Source of the DNA: Edaphobacter acidisoli | GTDB lineage: Bacteria; Acidobacteriota; Terriglobia; Terriglobales; Acidobacteriaceae | Assembly: GCF_014642855.1 (NCBI RefSeq) | Contig: NZ_BMJB01000001.1 | Span: 2,604,001 to 2,668,000 of the forward strand | Length of the DNA: 64,000 nt | Direction: 5' to 3' | Part shown: piece after piece, positions 19,150 through 29,081 of the stretch | Position numbering within the stretch: the first letter of the stretch is position 1 | Layout of the letters: each line of letters opens with the position of its first letter | Position numbers and translations under genes: made by a program | Notes under the pieces: model-generated | Database searches by the model: none | Seen by the model: only the letters and a program-made list of their open reading frames with translations | Told to the model about the DNA's origin: nothing

Positions 19150-20520
19150 TCAGGATGGTGCAGGCGAGGATTTTGCACTCCTACCAAACTGCACTAGTAA
19201 AAGGCTGAACATAAGCATACCCGCTGCTGTAAAGAAGGGCGAGCCGGGCAGATGAATGATGGCATGTGTCCCGATGGATTTGCTGAAGATGTAGGTGAAG
19301 AGGCTGGGGCCGACGAGTCCAGCAATGCCGCGGAGGCTATTAATGGCGCCTTGAAGCTGACCCTGTTCAGATGCGCTCGTCATGTGTGAGAGGACGCCTT
19401 GGGCCGAGGGCCAGGTGAGCGACATCATGTTGAGCATGGGAATGCCGAACCAGAAGATGAGGCCAGTCTTCGAGAACCCGAACATGGAGTAGCCAATGGC
19501 TCCCCCGATGAGGCCAATGGCGATGGTGCGAAACTCACCTAGTCGCGCGACGGTAGGTTTGACGAGCAGGCCGCCGTAGAGCGCGCTGCAGACACCGATG
19601 ACCGCGAGCGAGAGACCGACGGTGCGGTTCGACCAACCGTAGCGGTAATCGGCGTAGATGACGTAGACGTTCATCAGCGATTGCTGCGCGACGTAGCCGA
19701 ATAGAAGGACTCCGGCCATGATCAACATTGGCCCTCGGCGCAGCATGGAGAGCGAGCCGACGGGGTTGGCGCGCCTCCAGGAGAATGCCATGCGGTTTTC
19801 TGATGCGAGCGATTCGGGCAGGACAAAGATACCGTAGAGTCCGTTGAGCAGGCTGAGGCAACCTGCTGTCCAGAAGGGAAGGCGCGTGCTGATGTTGCCG
19901 AGGATACCTCCGACGGCAGGGCCGAGCACGAAACCGAGGCCGAAGGCCGCGCTCAACATGCCAAAGGCAGCAGCGCGGCGCTCGCGTGGCGTGACGTCGG
20001 CCATATAGGCCATCGCAGTGGGGATGCTGGACGAAGTGAGTCCCGAGATGACGCGGCCAAGGAAGAGCCAATTGAGTGCGGGAGCCCAGGCCATCAGTAA
20101 ATAGTCGAACCCTAGGCCGAAGTTCGAGAGCAGTACGATGGGGCGGCGGCCGTGGCGGTCAGAGAGCGAGCCGAGCACGGGCGAGAAGATGAACTGCATC
20201 GCAGCAAAGACCGTGCCGAAGAGGCCGAGCATCTGTGCGGCGCTGGAGGCGCTGCCGCCGAGGAAGCTCTCGATCAGGCGCGGAAGCACCGGCGCGATCA
20301 TGCCGAGGGCAAGCATGTCGAGCGTGACGGTAAGGAAGATGAAGGCCGCCGCGGCGCGACGGCGGTGGTGCTTAACTCTGGGCGCGTCGGGTGCATTCGG
20401 CAACGTTGCTGCTATCTCTTCAGGCGGGACAAACTCCGGCTCGGTCAGGAGCGGATCGGGCGCAAGGTCAGAGATGCGGTCTGGCGAGTGGTCCGGCGGG
20501 TTGTGCGACAGGTCGGACAT
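19150..20520 (-). CDS. MFS transporter, TCR/Tet-type multidrug efflux family
   Basis: This 456-residue inner membrane transporter has about twelve membrane segments. The MFS signature between segments 2 and 3 reads GSLSDRHGRRPIVLLSN, and the antiporter motif in segment 5 is GLGFVLGPAVGG. This combination is typical of the DHA1/Tet group that exports drugs in exchange for protons. A polar, Pro-rich N-terminal tail of about 50 residues precedes the first helix. The frame is open for 37 more codons, but ATG at 20520 gives a more credible protein. It is divergent from tgt with about 85 bases between the starts. The substrate is unknown. Confidence 0.85.
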   Translation of the reverse strand: MSDLSHNPPDHSPDRISDLAPDPLLTEPEFVPPEEIAATLPNAPDAPRVKHHRRRAAAAFIFLTVTLDMLALGMIAPVLPRLIESFLGGSASSAAQMLGLFGTVFAAMQFIFSPVLGSLSDRHGRRPIVLLSNFGLGFDYLLMAWAPALNWLFLGRVISGLTSSSIPTAMAYMADVTPRERRAAAFGMLSAAFGLGFVLGPAVGGILGNISTRLPFWTAGCLSLLNGLYGIFVLPESLASENRMAFSWRRANPVGSLSMLRRGPMLIMAGVLLFGYVAQQSLMNVYVIYADYRYGWSNRTVGLSLAVIGVCSALYGGLLVKPTVARLGEFRTIAIGLIGGAIGYSMFGFSKTGLIFWFGIPMLNMMSLTWPSAQGVLSHMTSASEQGQLQGAINSLRGIAGLVGPSLFTYIFSKSIGTHAIIHLPGSPFFTAAGMLMFSLLLVQFGRSAKSSPAPS

Positions 20521-20605
20521 ACGAGCGCAATCTGGGGCCGGATGATGGATGGTTGAGCGATAGTCTACGCGATTCGTGTATATGTTGCTTCTACAATCAG
20601 TCTTG

Positions 20606-21769
20606 ATGTCGCTTTCATTTGAGATAGGCAAGGTGGCGGATGGGGGCGGGCGGCGTGGCGCGCTCGTGCTGCCGCACGGTGTGGTGGAGACTCCGGTATT
20701 TATGCCGGTGGGAACGGCGGCCAGCGTAAAAGCCGTCGAGCAGGGCGTGATCGAGAGACTTGGTACGAGCGGCGCACAGATTATTCTGGCGAATACTTAT
20801 CACCTTTATCTGCGGCCCGGGCATGAACTAGTTGCGCGGATGGGTGGCGTACACAAGTTCATGAGTTGGGAGCGGCCGATGCTGACCGACTCTGGCGGGT
20901 TTCAGGTCTTCAGTCTGAGCAGTCTGCGCAAGGTGACTCCGGATGGCGTGGAGTTTCGCTCGCACCTGGATGGGTCGAAGCACTTCTTTTCGCCGGAGCA
21001 CTCGATGGATGTGCAGATTGCTTTGGGCGCGGACGTGATGATGGTGTTTGATGAGTGCGTGGAGCATCCGGCAACATATGAGCGGACGCGGGACTCGATG
21101 GCGCTGACTCACGCGTGGGCGCGGCGGTCGCGCGGCCACTTCGAAGCAAACAAAGAGCGGGTACCGTGGTTCGCAGAGAGGGGCGGCAAGACGCAGAGCT
21201 TGTTCGGGATTGTGCAGGGAGGGATGTATGCGAACCTGCGCAAGGAGTCAGCTGAGCGGCTGATGGAGCTGGACCTGCCGGGATACGCCATCGGAGGGCT
21301 TGCGGTGGGTGAGCCGCGCGAGGTGACGCGGGAGATGATTGCGCGGACGCTCGAGTGGCTGCCGAAGGACAAGCCGCGTTATGTGATGGGCGTCGGATAC
21401 CCGGATGAGATTGAGGAGTACGCCAAGATGGGCGTGGACATGATGGACTGCGTGCTGCCGACACGCGCCGGGCGCCATGGACTGTTGTTTGCGCGGGACG
21501 GCGATGGAGCGGTGGTGCGGATGAACATCAAGCGGAAGGAGTATGCGGAGGATCAGGGCCCGATTGATGCCGCATGCGGATGCATGGTTTGTGCGAGGTA
21601 CTCGCGGGCTTACCTACGGCACTTGTTTGTGGCGGGCGAGCCGCTGGCGCTGACGCTGAACTCGGTGCACAACCTGCATTTCTACCTGGCAACGATGGAG
21701 CGTGTACGCAAAGGACTTGCAGATGCCGTTGATGCGTTCGGCGAGTTCAACACTGAGCCAACCTCCTAG
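20606..21769 (+). CDS. tgt: tRNA-guanine transglycosylase
   Basis: Tgt exchanges the wobble guanine in tRNAs with GUN anticodons for preQ1, a step of queuosine formation. The 387-residue protein has the nucleophile and binding blocks DSGGFQVFSLSSLRK (residues about 91-105), GGLAVGEP, and GVDMMDCVLPTRAGRHG with the catalytic Asp. The zinc site CGCMVCARYSRAYLRHL lies near residue 320-340. The frame is open ten codons upstream, but ATG at 20606 begins the conserved sequence. No clear RBS is seen. A terminator-like hairpin follows at 21827. Confidence 0.97.
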   Translation: MSLSFEIGKVADGGGRRGALVLPHGVVETPVFMPVGTAASVKAVEQGVIERLGTSGAQIILANTYHLYLRPGHELVARMGGVHKFMSWERPMLTDSGGFQVFSLSSLRKVTPDGVEFRSHLDGSKHFFSPEHSMDVQIALGADVMMVFDECVEHPATYERTRDSMALTHAWARRSRGHFEANKERVPWFAERGGKTQSLFGIVQGGMYANLRKESAERLMELDLPGYAIGGLAVGEPREVTREMIARTLEWLPKDKPRYVMGVGYPDEIEEYAKMGVDMMDCVLPTRAGRHGLLFARDGDGAVVRMNIKRKEYAEDQGPIDAACGCMVCARYSRAYLRHLFVAGEPLALTLNSVHNLHFYLATMERVRKGLADAVDAFGEFNTEPTS

Positions 21770-21826
21770 TAGGCTGCCGACAATGGTCGTGCCTCCAGGC
21801 AGAAAGAACAGCTACTCAATAAACAG

Positions 21827-21855
21827 AAGGCGATGGCTTCGGCTGCCGCCTTTTT
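21827..21855 (+). terminator. Rho-independent terminator of tgt
   Basis: The stem AGGCG...CGCCT with an inner GGC-TTCG-GCT hairpin is followed by five T residues. It lies 58 bases after the tgt stop. Confidence 0.75.
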
Positions 21856-22023
21856 ACTTCCTTTCCTCGCGGAACTTCGCTAATCTGCGGCTGATCCCTT
21901 ATTGTTCGGGCGTTGGGCCGGGGTATCCAGTGCTAATGATGTTTCGCGTGCGCGCGGGAGTCATTGGCAGCAAGCTCTTCCCGTAGTCGCGGCTGAGGGT
22001 ACTGAAGCGTTGCGGGAGTGTGC

Positions 22024-25000
22024 ATGTTGGGTATGGGCCGCGCGAGGGTCTGCGCGATTGCGTTCGCAGTATGGGTGACGCTGCTTTCGAGTGGGTCGGC
22101 GCAGACTTCGGTTGATGGAGCAATTGGCGGATATGTCGTGGATGCAGGCGGCGCTGCGCTGGCTGGTGCGCGTGTGCATGCGCGCAATGCCGCGACTGGA
22201 ACTGAGGTGAGTGCGGCTTCGGGCCACGATGGCGGGTTTCTAATCGCCCGTCTGCCTGCGGGTGTGTATGAAGTGGATGTCGAATGCCCACGCTTTGAGC
22301 GGATGGTTTTGAACGGAGTCACGGTCGAGCTGGGCAGCACAACGGCTGTGCAGACACGGATGAAGGTGGGGAGCGTGAGCTCGTCGGTGACGGTCACGGC
22401 GGCCCCTGATGGAACAAGCACTGCACAAATACCCTCCTCAACCGCTGTTGCGAGCACAATTACTGCGGACGAGATTGAGCAGTTGCCCGTAAATGGCCGC
22501 CGCTGGCAGACGTTCGCGCTTTTGACGCCAACCGCAAACCGTGACCCCGATGTCGATGGCTTGCTGAGCTTCCGTGGGCTTGACCCGACACAGAACAGCA
22601 GCCTCATCGATGGCTCGGACGACAACCAGAGCTTCGGCAGCGTTCCGCGCGGTGCGGGCGGTGAAGATGATCCCGACAAAGAGGGTGGGGATGCGGCTGC
22701 AGCGCGTGTGACGACAGGTGGAGAAGGATATGGCCGTCACGCAGGCGCCTCCTACACCTTTTCGCAGGAGGCCGTGCGCGAGTTTCGCGTGAGCGGGCAG
22801 AACTACTCCGCGCTCTATGGCCACGCGGCTGGCGGCGTTGTGACGACCATCTCAAAGAGTGGAAGCAACGTGCTGCACGGCTCAGGGTTTTATCTTGTGC
22901 GCACGAGCGCGCTCAATGCAGCGAACCCCTTCGCGATTGCGACGCACTATGTGAACGGCGCAGTGACGGGTGGTGTGGTGAAGCCGCATGATCTGCGGCA
23001 GCAGTTTGGCGGCAGCGTGGGCGGCCCTGCTGTGCGCGATCATCTTTTCTACTTCTATACGTTTGACCGGCAGCAGCGAGGCTTTCCAGCTATATCGTCG
23101 CCAATCGATCCCAGCTTTTACGCATTGACAGCGACGCAGAATGCTCTGCTCGGAACGCGCGGCGTGACTTCGGCAAAAGCAAATGCAGCGTTGAACTATC
23201 TCAACAGCCTGACGGGCACGGTGCCTCGCAGCTCCAGCCAGATCGTTAATTTCGGCAAGCTGGATTGGGTGACCTCGGCGAACCACCGACTGAGCGTCGA
23301 GTACAACCGCGCACATTCGAATGCGTTGAATGGTGTGCGCCAGGAGCCTGTCGTCGGCTTCGGCACGGGCAGCCTGGGCAGCAGCTATGTGCAGGTGGAT
23401 TCTCTGCTCGGGAGATGGCTGTGGACTCTATCGTCTTCGTTGAGCAACGAAGTGCGCGTGCAATATGGGCGTGACTTCCAGTACGAGACCGCAGGAAAGC
23501 CCTTGCCGCAGGAGTCCGCGATTGGGCCTGGTGGATATGCGCCTGAGGTGGCGATTGGGCCGCAGGGGCTGACGTTCGGCACTTCATCATCGCTCGGACG
23601 CAAGGCCTATCCGGATGAGCGCAGGGTAGAAGTCTCCGACCTGGCGACATGGGTGCGCGGACATCACCAGATTCAGGCAGGAGGCGACGTGAGCTTCGTC
23701 GATGACCATATTGACTCGCTCAGCAATATCGAAGGCGCATTTCGCTACGACAGCGGCACCACGAGCGGACATGCAGGCGGCATCGTGGACTGGATTACCG
23801 ACTACACCTTCAACGTGAACGCGTACCCGAACGGCGGGTGCCCATCTATCGTCTCGCCCGTGCATGACTTCTGCTTCAGGTCGTATGCACAGAGCTTTGG
23901 CGAACAGGTCATTGCGTTCGACACGCAGGAGTGGGCCGCGTTCGTTGAAGACCATTGGCGCGTGCAGCAGAACCTTACCATCAACGCCGGTGTACGGTAC
24001 GAGTATGAGCTGCTTCCGTTTCCTGCGCAGCCCAACGCCGAGCTGGATGCTGTATTTGGCCAGGTGGGTGCGACGAGTGTGTTTCCTGAAGACCGTAACA
24101 ACTTCGGCCCGCGCGTGGGTATTGCATGGGAGCCGTTCGGCGCAGGACGCGGCGTTGTGCGTGTGGGCTACGGGTTGTTCTATGGGAGGCTTCCGGGAGC
24201 AACGATTCAGCGCGCGCTGGTGGACACGGCGATGCCTGCGTCTGCTACACATATCCGTATCACTCCGACGACAATTACGGTGTGTCCGCAGGTTCCCAAT
24301 CAGGGGTTTGGGTATGTGTGTTCTTATGCTGCTGCGCCTCCTGCAGCAGTGGCAGCGACGACTTCGGCGATGGTATTTGACCGCAGGTTTCAGCTTCCGG
24401 CGGTGCAACAGGGCAGCCTCACGATTGAGCAGCCGGTGGGTGCAGGCATCATCGCAAGCGCGACCTACCTGATGAATCTCGACCGGCAACTGATGAACAC
24501 GACCGATATCAATATCGTTCCTTCGACCAATGCGAAGACATTTCAGTTGCAGGGAGGCACGGGAGTTTCAGGTGTGCGCGACGGCGAGACGTTCTCCGTG
24601 CCTGCGTATTCGGAGCGCCTTGATGCGAACTTCGGTCCAGTCACCGACATCCTTTCGAATACGAATGCGAGCTACAACGCGCTGGTCGTCGAAGCGCGGA
24701 GGCGCAGTCGCAACGGCCTGGAGTTTCGCGCAAGTTGGACGTGGTCCAAGGCTCTCGACTTCGGGCAAAGCGGTGCGGTTCCGCGTCAGAACGCGCAGTT
24801 CGACCCGTTCGATGTGAGGTATGACAAGGGATTGTCTGTGCTGAACCATCCGCAGAAGCTGGTAGCGAGCGCGGTGTGGCGGCCAAAGACGACGCGCGGC
24901 AGCGAATGGGTGCAGCATGCTGCGAATGGATGGATGGTTGCTCCGCTGCTGAGTGCAACGAGCGGGCGACCGTACAGCTTCAACATCTTCGGCGGCACGC

Positions 25001-25383
25001 GGTTGACGGGTGGGCACGAGAGTATCAATGGCGCGGGTGGCGCGGTGTATCTGCCGACGGTGGGGCGCGATACGCTGCGGCTGCCTTTTACCTACGTGGT
25101 CGATCTTCGCGTAGGCCGAGCGGTTCGCGTGTCGGAACGTGTGCGGATGATGGCGTTCGCTGAGGCGTTCAACCTGACGAATCATGTGAATGCGTCTTCG
25201 GTGATGCAGCGCGCATTTCTGGTGGGCACGCCGGTGAATGGAGTGACTCCGCTGGTGTTTCAAACTCCCGCCGAAGTCGCAGCCGAGGGCTTGAACGTGC
25301 AGCCTTTTGGAGCGATCACCAGCGCGGACTCGGCGGGGACGCGGGAGCGCAGAGTGCAGCTTGGTCTGCGGCTTGCGTTTTGA
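22024..25383 (+). CDS. TonB-dependent receptor with carboxypeptidase-regulatory domain (Oar-like), receptor 3
   Basis: This 1,119-residue outer membrane receptor has a signal peptide (about 1-27), a carboxypeptidase-regulatory domain (about 35-115), a plug containing LPVNGRRWQTFALLTP near residue 160 and SLIDGSDDNQSFG soon after, and a barrel that ends with Phe. These plug blocks resemble receptor 1, so the two are probably paralogues. A region around residues 215-240 is acidic and Gly-rich and may be a surface loop. GGGAG five bases before ATG 22024 supports this start over the GTG two codons upstream. It converges with a VOC gene after 19 bases. Confidence 0.9.
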   Translation: MLGMGRARVCAIAFAVWVTLLSSGSAQTSVDGAIGGYVVDAGGAALAGARVHARNAATGTEVSAASGHDGGFLIARLPAGVYEVDVECPRFERMVLNGVTVELGSTTAVQTRMKVGSVSSSVTVTAAPDGTSTAQIPSSTAVASTITADEIEQLPVNGRRWQTFALLTPTANRDPDVDGLLSFRGLDPTQNSSLIDGSDDNQSFGSVPRGAGGEDDPDKEGGDAAAARVTTGGEGYGRHAGASYTFSQEAVREFRVSGQNYSALYGHAAGGVVTTISKSGSNVLHGSGFYLVRTSALNAANPFAIATHYVNGAVTGGVVKPHDLRQQFGGSVGGPAVRDHLFYFYTFDRQQRGFPAISSPIDPSFYALTATQNALLGTRGVTSAKANAALNYLNSLTGTVPRSSSQIVNFGKLDWVTSANHRLSVEYNRAHSNALNGVRQEPVVGFGTGSLGSSYVQVDSLLGRWLWTLSSSLSNEVRVQYGRDFQYETAGKPLPQESAIGPGGYAPEVAIGPQGLTFGTSSSLGRKAYPDERRVEVSDLATWVRGHHQIQAGGDVSFVDDHIDSLSNIEGAFRYDSGTTSGHAGGIVDWITDYTFNVNAYPNGGCPSIVSPVHDFCFRSYAQSFGEQVIAFDTQEWAAFVEDHWRVQQNLTINAGVRYEYELLPFPAQPNAELDAVFGQVGATSVFPEDRNNFGPRVGIAWEPFGAGRGVVRVGYGLFYGRLPGATIQRALVDTAMPASATHIRITPTTITVCPQVPNQGFGYVCSYAAAPPAAVAATTSAMVFDRRFQLPAVQQGSLTIEQPVGAGIIASATYLMNLDRQLMNTTDINIVPSTNAKTFQLQGGTGVSGVRDGETFSVPAYSERLDANFGPVTDILSNTNASYNALVVEARRRSRNGLEFRASWTWSKALDFGQSGAVPRQNAQFDPFDVRYDKGLSVLNHPQKLVASAVWRPKTTRGSEWVQHAANGWMVAPLLSATSGRPYSFNIFGGTRLTGGHESINGAGGAVYLPTVGRDTLRLPFTYVVDLRVGRAVRVSERVRMMAFAEAFNLTNHVNASSVMQRAFLVGTPVNGVTPLVFQTPAEVAAEGLNVQPFGAITSADSAGTRERRVQLGLRLAF

Positions 25384-25402
25384 ATGCGGCGCAGCTCGGG
25401 GG

Positions 25403-25774
25403 CTAGAACTGAGTTAGCGAAAGAACGTTGCCGTCTGGATCGCGGAACCATGCGATCTGCGCGCCACTCGGTGCTGTCCAGATACCTTCATCGCTCTGCT
25501 GCATGTCGGGATAGCGCATGAAGCTCACGCCCCGGCCGCATAGCTCTGCGATCTCGCTTCGGATGTTGGCAACATTCCAGCCAAAGATGGTATAGGCAGC
25601 GGGCACGAACTCTTCGACGCAGGCGATGCGCACCATCGTCCCGTTGGCTTCCATGATGGCGGCAAATCCGTCTTCGCCGACAAAGCGCAGGCCGAGGATT
25701 TCTTCATAGAAGCTGCGGGCCTGGGCGATGTCCCGGGTGGGGATGAAGGCGATCAGCGGGCTTGTGGCGATCAT
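25403..25774 (-). CDS. VOC (glyoxalase/bleomycin-resistance) family protein
   Basis: This 123-residue cytoplasmic protein is a single-domain member of the vicinal oxygen chelate superfamily. It shows the N-terminal strand and helix IPTRDIAQARSFYEEILGL and the C-terminal FRDPDGNVLSL motif that usually carries a metal ligand or its replacement. The expected length for a one-domain VOC protein is met. The frame is open far upstream (to 26779) because it runs antisense to mnmG, but AGGAG six bases before ATG 25774 fixes the start. It is divergent from mnmG. The substrate cannot be predicted. Confidence 0.85.
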   Translation of the reverse strand: MIATSPLIAFIPTRDIAQARSFYEEILGLRFVGEDGFAAIMEANGTMVRIACVEEFVPAAYTIFGWNVANIRSEIAELCGRGVSFMRYPDMQQSDEGIWTAPSGAQIAWFRDPDGNVLSLTQF

Positions 25775-25828
25775 GCTTGTCTCCTGCGCGCAAGTGTACT
25801 GTACGCGCACTGCGATTAAAATAGAAGT

Positions 25829-27817
25829 GTGAGCTTTACCGAACAGTACGATGTCGCGGTGGTGGGCGCGGGCCATGCTGGGTGCGAGGCGGCGATGGCT
25901 GCCGCGCGCATGGGTCTGCGCACGGCACTGTTTACGCTGAATCTGGACCTGATTGCGCAGATGAGCTGCAACCCGGCAATCGGCGGCATCGCCAAGGGGC
26001 ACCTGGTGCGCGAGGTGGACGCGCTGGGCGGCGTGATGGGCGAGGTGGCGGACGCCTGCGGAATTCAGTTTCGGCTGCTGAATACGTCGCGCGGACCGGC
26101 GGTGTGGTCTCCGCGGGCGCAGTGCGACAAGGCGCTGTATCGCGTGAAGATGCGCGAGGTGCTGGAGAGCCAGCCGAACCTCTTCATCAAGCAGGCTGAG
26201 GTGGTGGACCTGATTGTGGAAGAGAGCGAGTCGGGGAGTCAGTGCGGCGGCGAGTTGCCTAAGCGGCGAGTGACTGGGTTGAAGCTGCGCGATGGGCGCG
26301 TTGTTTACACGCGGGCTACCGTGATCACGACAGGAACTTTTCTGAATGGATTGATTCACTGTGGCGAGCAGCAGTACACGGCTGGGCGCAGTGGCGAGCC
26401 GGCGAGCGTGCTGCTGGGAGAGAGTCTGAAGAAGCTGGGACTGCGCGAATGTCGGCTGAAGACGGGGACTCCACCGCGGCTGGATGGGCGCACGATCGAC
26501 TGGAGCCGGTTCGACGAGCAGCCAGGTGACGAGGACCCGACGCCGTTCAGCTTCCGCACGAAACAGATTCCGCTGCGGCAGATCAAGTGCCACATCGCGT
26601 TCACGACGGACGAGACGTTGCGGCTGATTCGGGAGAATGTGCACCGCTCGCCGATGTATACGGGGCAGATTGCGGCGGTTGGGCCGCGGTACTGCCCTTC
26701 GATTGAGGACAAGATCGTCCGGTTTCCGGATAAGACGCGGCACCAGTTCTTTCTGGAGCCGGAGGGGCTGAATACGCACGAGGTGTACATCAATGGGATG
26801 AGCACCAGTCTGCCGATGGAGGTGCAGGCGGCGATGGTGCGGTCGATTCCGGGTCTGGAGAATGCGGAGATGCTGCGTCCGGGGTACGCGATCGAGTACG
26901 ACGCCATCGACCCGACGGAGTTGGACCGGTCGCTTCGGGTGAAGTCGATTCGGGGGTTATTCCTGGCGGGGCAGATCAACGGGACCAGCGGGTATGAGGA
27001 GGCGGCTTGCCAGGGGTTGATGGCGGGGATCAACGCGGCGCTGGCGGTGAAGGGGGAGGCGGCGTTTACGCTCGACCGGACGGAGGCGTACACGGGGATC
27101 CTGATCGATGATCTCATCAGCAAGGGGACCAACGAGCCGTACCGGATGTTCACGTCGCGGGCGGAGTTTCGGCTGCATCTGCGGATTGACAACGCAGACC
27201 GGCGGCTGACTCCGCATGGGCGGCGGCTGGGGCTGATCGATGACGGGGCGTGGGCGGATTACGAGGCAAAGCAGGGGCGGGCGGTGGCGTTCGAGAAGCT
27301 GCTCGGGACGGCTCGGGTGCGGGTGGAGGAGTTGCCTGCCGAGTTGGTCGGGAAGCTGCTCGGGGATACTGCGGGAGTGAATGGGCAGAGCTTCGCGCAG
27401 TTGATGAAGCGGCCGGAGCTGGGGGTGGAGGAGCTGGCGCCGGTGCTGCGGGAGCGGATGGCGGCGGAGGCGGCGCTGGGGCCGTGGGTGGCGGCGATGG
27501 ATTCATCTTCCAGTGCACGGCTGCCGGCGTGGGTGCGGAATGAGATGAAGACGGTGGAGACGGAGATCAAGTACGCGGGCTACCTCGACCAGCAGCGGCG
27601 GTCGATTGAGAAGATGCGGCGGGCTGAGGAGCGGGTGATTCCGGAGTGGTTCGACTACGGCGCGGTGAGCGGGCTCTCGAATGAGATGAAGCAGGTGCTG
27701 GGGCGGGTGCGTCCACGGACGCTGGGGCAGGCGAGCCGGATTGCCGGGGTGACTCCGGCGGCGGTGAGCCTGATCCACGTCTACATCGAGATCCAGGCGC
27801 GGCTGACGACGGAGTGA
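25829..27817 (+). CDS. mnmG: tRNA uridine-5-carboxymethylaminomethyl modification enzyme MnmG
   Basis: MnmG (GidA) works with MnmE and uses FAD to modify U34 of several tRNAs. The 662-residue length is normal. The FAD-binding motif [12 protein letters not shown] is at residues 11-22. GidA family signatures are visible as [16 protein letters not shown] and, further on, [20 protein letters not shown]. The start is a GTG at 25829. MnmE is not in this window. Copy C of the long repeat begins at the base right after the stop codon, and its hairpin may serve as terminator. Confidence 0.97.
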   Translation: MSFTEQYDVAVVGAGHAGCEAAMAAARMGLRTALFTLNLDLIAQMSCNPAIGGIAKGHLVREVDALGGVMGEVADACGIQFRLLNTSRGPAVWSPRAQCDKALYRVKMREVLESQPNLFIKQAEVVDLIVEESESGSQCGGELPKRRVTGLKLRDGRVVYTRATVITTGTFLNGLIHCGEQQYTAGRSGEPASVLLGESLKKLGLRECRLKTGTPPRLDGRTIDWSRFDEQPGDEDPTPFSFRTKQIPLRQIKCHIAFTTDETLRLIRENVHRSPMYTGQIAAVGPRYCPSIEDKIVRFPDKTRHQFFLEPEGLNTHEVYINGMSTSLPMEVQAAMVRSIPGLENAEMLRPGYAIEYDAIDPTELDRSLRVKSIRGLFLAGQINGTSGYEEAACQGLMAGINAALAVKGEAAFTLDRTEAYTGILIDDLISKGTNEPYRMFTSRAEFRLHLRIDNADRRLTPHGRRLGLIDDGAWADYEAKQGRAVAFEKLLGTARVRVEELPAELVGKLLGDTAGVNGQSFAQLMKRPELGVEELAPVLRERMAAEAALGPWVAAMDSSSSARLPAWVRNEMKTVETEIKYAGYLDQQRRSIEKMRRAEERVIPEWFDYGAVSGLSNEMKQVLGRVRPRTLGQASRIAGVTPAAVSLIHVYIEIQARLTTE

Positions 27818-28078
27818 CCCCCTCCCCCGTGTTTTTGTGCAAAGTCTTCATTTTATTTGGTTTAGAGTTGGACTTGCGGGTTGATTTGCGCATAAGATAT
27901 TGATTTTCCTGGGCCGGTTTCAGTAAAGTCTTCATTTCAAATGAGTAACACCCCGGTTGATGTGCCGGGGCGTTTGGGTTTTTCTGAGGCTGATTTAAGT
28001 GTAGCGGATTGATAGAAACTAAACCGCCACGTGTAAGCTTCGGCTTATCAGTGGTTTATGAGGTTTGGGGGCTTGACA
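27818..28078 (+). repeat. Long intergenic repeat, copy C
   Basis: This copy begins at the base after the mnmG stop with CCCCCTCCCCCGTG and ends in GGGGGCTTGACA. It contains AAAGTCTTCA twice (27841-27850 and 27925-27934), GCGCATAAGATATTG, the hairpin at 27951-27970, GATTTAAGTGTAGCGG and GAAACTAAACCGCCAC. With copy D it gives the clearest view of the family. Its TTGACA end points at msrA. Confidence 0.88.
27951..27985 (+). terminator. Terminator-like hairpin of mnmG inside repeat copy C
   Basis: CCCCGG pairs with CCGGGG around an 8-base loop, followed by CGTTTGGGTTTTT. It lies 130 bases after mnmG on the same strand. Confidence 0.65.
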
Positions 28079-28236
28079 TGCGAGTTTGGCTGGAAAATTG
28101 AGGGCGTGGGTTGTAAGTTTCCTTATTTCACCAACATGTGTAACTGGAGGAGGAAAGTAGATTCCTCCTCGGCCGCTGAGGCGAGCGGGATATGTAACCT
28201 CGATTCGGGTGTGCGCGTCGTATGGGTGGAGCGGTT

Positions 28237-28941
28237 ATGGCGGATTGGATGAAGGCGGGTTTGGTTGCGGCGGCGTTGGTGGTGGCTGCGTGGGTTGCGG
28301 TTGTGGGTGGAAGGAGGATGGTGATGGGTGTGGATGCTGCGCGGAAGGAGCCGATTCCGGCTCCGGTAGTGGATGAGCCGCATGGGGCGAAGCAGGAGAC
28401 GGCGGTGTTTGCGGGTGGGTGCTTCTGGGGCGTGCAGACTACGTTTGAGCATATGAAGGGCGTGGTGGACGCGACGGCTGGGTACTCGGGCGGGTCGGCG
28501 GAGACGGCGACGTATGGGCAGGTGTCGTCGGAGACGACGGGGCATGCAGAGTCGGTGAAGGTGGTGTTTGATCCAGCGAAGATCAGCTATGGGACGATGC
28601 TGCGGGTGTTCTTCTCGGTGGTGCATGACCCGACGCAGTTGAATCGGCAGGGGCCGGATGTGGGGACTTCGTATCGGTCGGTGATCTTTTACACGTCTCC
28701 GGAGCAGGAGAAGATTGCGAAGGCTTACATTGCGCAGCTGGATGCGGCGAAGGTGTTTCCGCGGCCGATTGTGACGGAGGTGGTGCCGCTGAAGGCGTTC
28801 TATGATGCCGAGGAGTATCACCAGGACTATGCGGAGAAGAACCCGGAGAATCCTTATATTCAGATCTGCGATGTGCCGAAGGTGAAGGCGCTGAAGGAGC
28901 AGTTTCCGGAGTTGTTCAAGGATTACACGGGGAGGAAGTAG
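28237..28941 (+). CDS. msrA: Peptide-methionine (S)-S-oxide reductase MsrA, membrane-anchored or exported
   Basis: MsrA reduces the S epimer of methionine sulfoxide in damaged proteins. The active-site motif GGCFWG is at residues 60-65 with the catalytic Cys at 62. The family blocks GYSGGSAETATYGQVSSETTGHAE and YHQDYAEKNPE follow, though given here only in part by eye. An N-terminal hydrophobic stretch (about residues 5-25) is not part of the catalytic domain and should act as a signal or anchor, so the enzyme probably works outside the cytoplasm. ATG at 28222 also opens the frame, but TGGAG before ATG 28237 favours the second start. Confidence 0.93.
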   Translation: MADWMKAGLVAAALVVAAWVAVVGGRRMVMGVDAARKEPIPAPVVDEPHGAKQETAVFAGGCFWGVQTTFEHMKGVVDATAGYSGGSAETATYGQVSSETTGHAESVKVVFDPAKISYGTMLRVFFSVVHDPTQLNRQGPDVGTSYRSVIFYTSPEQEKIAKAYIAQLDAAKVFPRPIVTEVVPLKAFYDAEEYHQDYAEKNPENPYIQICDVPKVKALKEQFPELFKDYTGRK

Positions 28942-29050
28942 GCGGAGGTTCCGGTGGGTTGAGTGCCCTGTTCATGCGCGGTGTCATCGTGCGTGAGTGA
29001 ACTATCTTAGAAGTCGCGATAACCTCGCTGAGCCGAAGCACCTCATGCTA

Positions 29051-29073
29051 CTCTTTCTAGTCACTGAAAGAGG
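29051..29073 (+). promoter_or_regulatory. Hairpin that covers the ribosome binding site of the zinc-ribbon gene
   Basis: A perfect 7-bp inverted repeat, CTCTTTC (29051-29057) and GAAAGAG (29066-29072), has an 8-base loop. The right arm overlaps the AGAGG RBS (29069-29073) of the gene that starts at 29082. Folding would block translation. The regulatory role is inferred. Confidence 0.45.
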
Positions 29074-29081
29074 TCAGCGAT

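Noticed and set aside
25775..26779. N-terminal extension of the VOC protein to 458 residues
   Set aside because: The extension is Arg/Gln-rich and antisense to mnmG. A strong RBS supports the 123-residue form.
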